A stretch of 5,921 bases of DNA, from NCBI GenBank assembly GCA_955652545.1, contig CATPCA010000044.1, forward strand, positions 1 to 5,921, written 5' to 3'. The position numbers were made by a program, and so were the translations under genes. This document shows, one piece after another, positions 5,559-5,921 of the stretch (position 1 is the stretch's first letter; each line of letters begins with the position of its first letter). The notes under the pieces were generated by a model, which did not search any database, was not told the DNA's origin, and saw only the letters and a list, made by a program, of their open reading frames with translations. This DNA comes from Candidatus Dormiibacterota bacterium (GTDB lineage Bacteria; Chloroflexota; Dormibacteria; UBA8260).

Positions 5559-5921
5559 GGTGCGCGCAGCGACCCGGCGGCGGTTTCGGGTTTGCCATCA
5601 CCGACGCCGCCGCGACGCCCCCCGTGTTCTGCGGTGACACATCGAGCGACACCAACGACACGGGCATCATCATGCAGGCACTGGGAAAAGCGGGCGTTGT
5701 CACCGCGACGCCGGCCGTCAACACGTACCTGCATTCCGCGCAGCAAGCCGACGGAGGCTTCAGCTTCGCGACAACAGGCAGCAGCGACCCCGACAGCGAC
5801 GCCATCGTCATCCAGGCACTCGTCGCCATCGGCGAGGACCCGACGGCCGCCCCGTGGAGGAAGAGTGGCGCCAACCCGCTCACCAACATGGAGTCGTTCG
5901 CCGACCCGCACGGGAGCGGCG
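5552..5921 (+). pseudogene. Toroid protein, 3' part in shifted frame, cut by the window end
   Basis: This frame continues the preceding gene. From TGG 5552 it reads WLRCAQRPGGGFGFAITDAA, then VFCGDTSSDTNDTGIIMQALGKAGV, AVNTYLHSAQQADGGFSFATTG, SSDPDSDAIVIQALVAIG and NPLTNMESFADPHGSG at the edge. These are two clear toroid repeats, each an (A)Q..(D/G)GGF turn followed by a D/T-rich loop and an I.QAL helix. There is no sensible start codon or ribosome site for an independent gene, and the first residues complete the helix interrupted at the end of the upstream frame. Restoring one G in the CCGGTGG at about 5548-5554 joins STG to WLRCAQ; the joined protein then has Cys182 and Cys205, which could form a disulfide outside the cell. 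The gene runs past the window. A C-terminal DUF4430/transcobalamin-like domain or cell-wall anchor, common in such proteins, cannot be seen here. Confidence 0.75.

Noticed and set aside
5550..5560. Programmed ribosomal frameshift in the toroid gene
   Set aside because: The GGT GGC TGA site lacks a slippery heptamer, and re-pairing of the Gly tRNA in the -1 frame (TGG) would be poor; a one-base deletion explains the data more simply.

Overview
The window is high-GC throughout, with GTG/ATG starts, strong G/C bias at third codon positions, TANNNT-type -10 hexamers and an MshA-like glycosyltransferase. This points to an actinobacterium (Actinomycetota). I cannot place it more finely from sequence alone.

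Layout. (1) Bases ~63-2645, + strand: a complete M1-family aminopeptidase N-like metallopeptidase with GAMEN, HEXXH and the downstream Glu. Its zinc site carries one extra residue between HEXXH and that Glu. (2) Bases 2651-3943, - strand: a GT4 glycosyltransferase of the MshA/sucrose-phosphate-synthase type, convergent with (1). The two stop codons lie in opposite arms of one short perfect hairpin. (3) A 107-base divergent intergenic region, then a 61-residue Trp-rich small ORF (4051-4236) of unknown family. (4) Bases 4314-4760: Ohr, the thiol peroxidase for organic hydroperoxides, with both reactive cysteines and the Arg and Glu partners. (5) Directly after ohr, a cobalamin riboswitch (about 4773-4925) and a 3' expression platform (about 4930-5018). 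(6) From 5019: an exported alpha/alpha-toroid (prenyltransferase/terpene-cyclase-like repeat) protein of the kind related to the N-terminal domain of intrinsic factor and transcobalamin. Its reading frame is broken once at about 5550 and then continues to the end of the window.

The most interesting unit is (5)+(6): a B12-sensing leader controlling an exported, transcobalamin-like barrel protein. This suggests an extracytoplasmic cobalamin or corrinoid capture component that is switched off when B12 is plentiful. The leader also has a sequence mimicry. The nonamer GGAGACCTC occurs in the riboswitch B12 box and again in the Shine-Dalgarno region of the toroid gene, and one GGTCTC between them can pair with either copy, which suggests a simple translational switch. 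The frame break is best explained by one missing G; restoring it gives a continuous toroid repeat.

The other genes look like separate transcription units (peptide turnover, glycosyl transfer, peroxide defence) with no evident functional link to the B12 unit. I see no tRNA, rRNA, CRISPR array, insertion sequence or phage gene.
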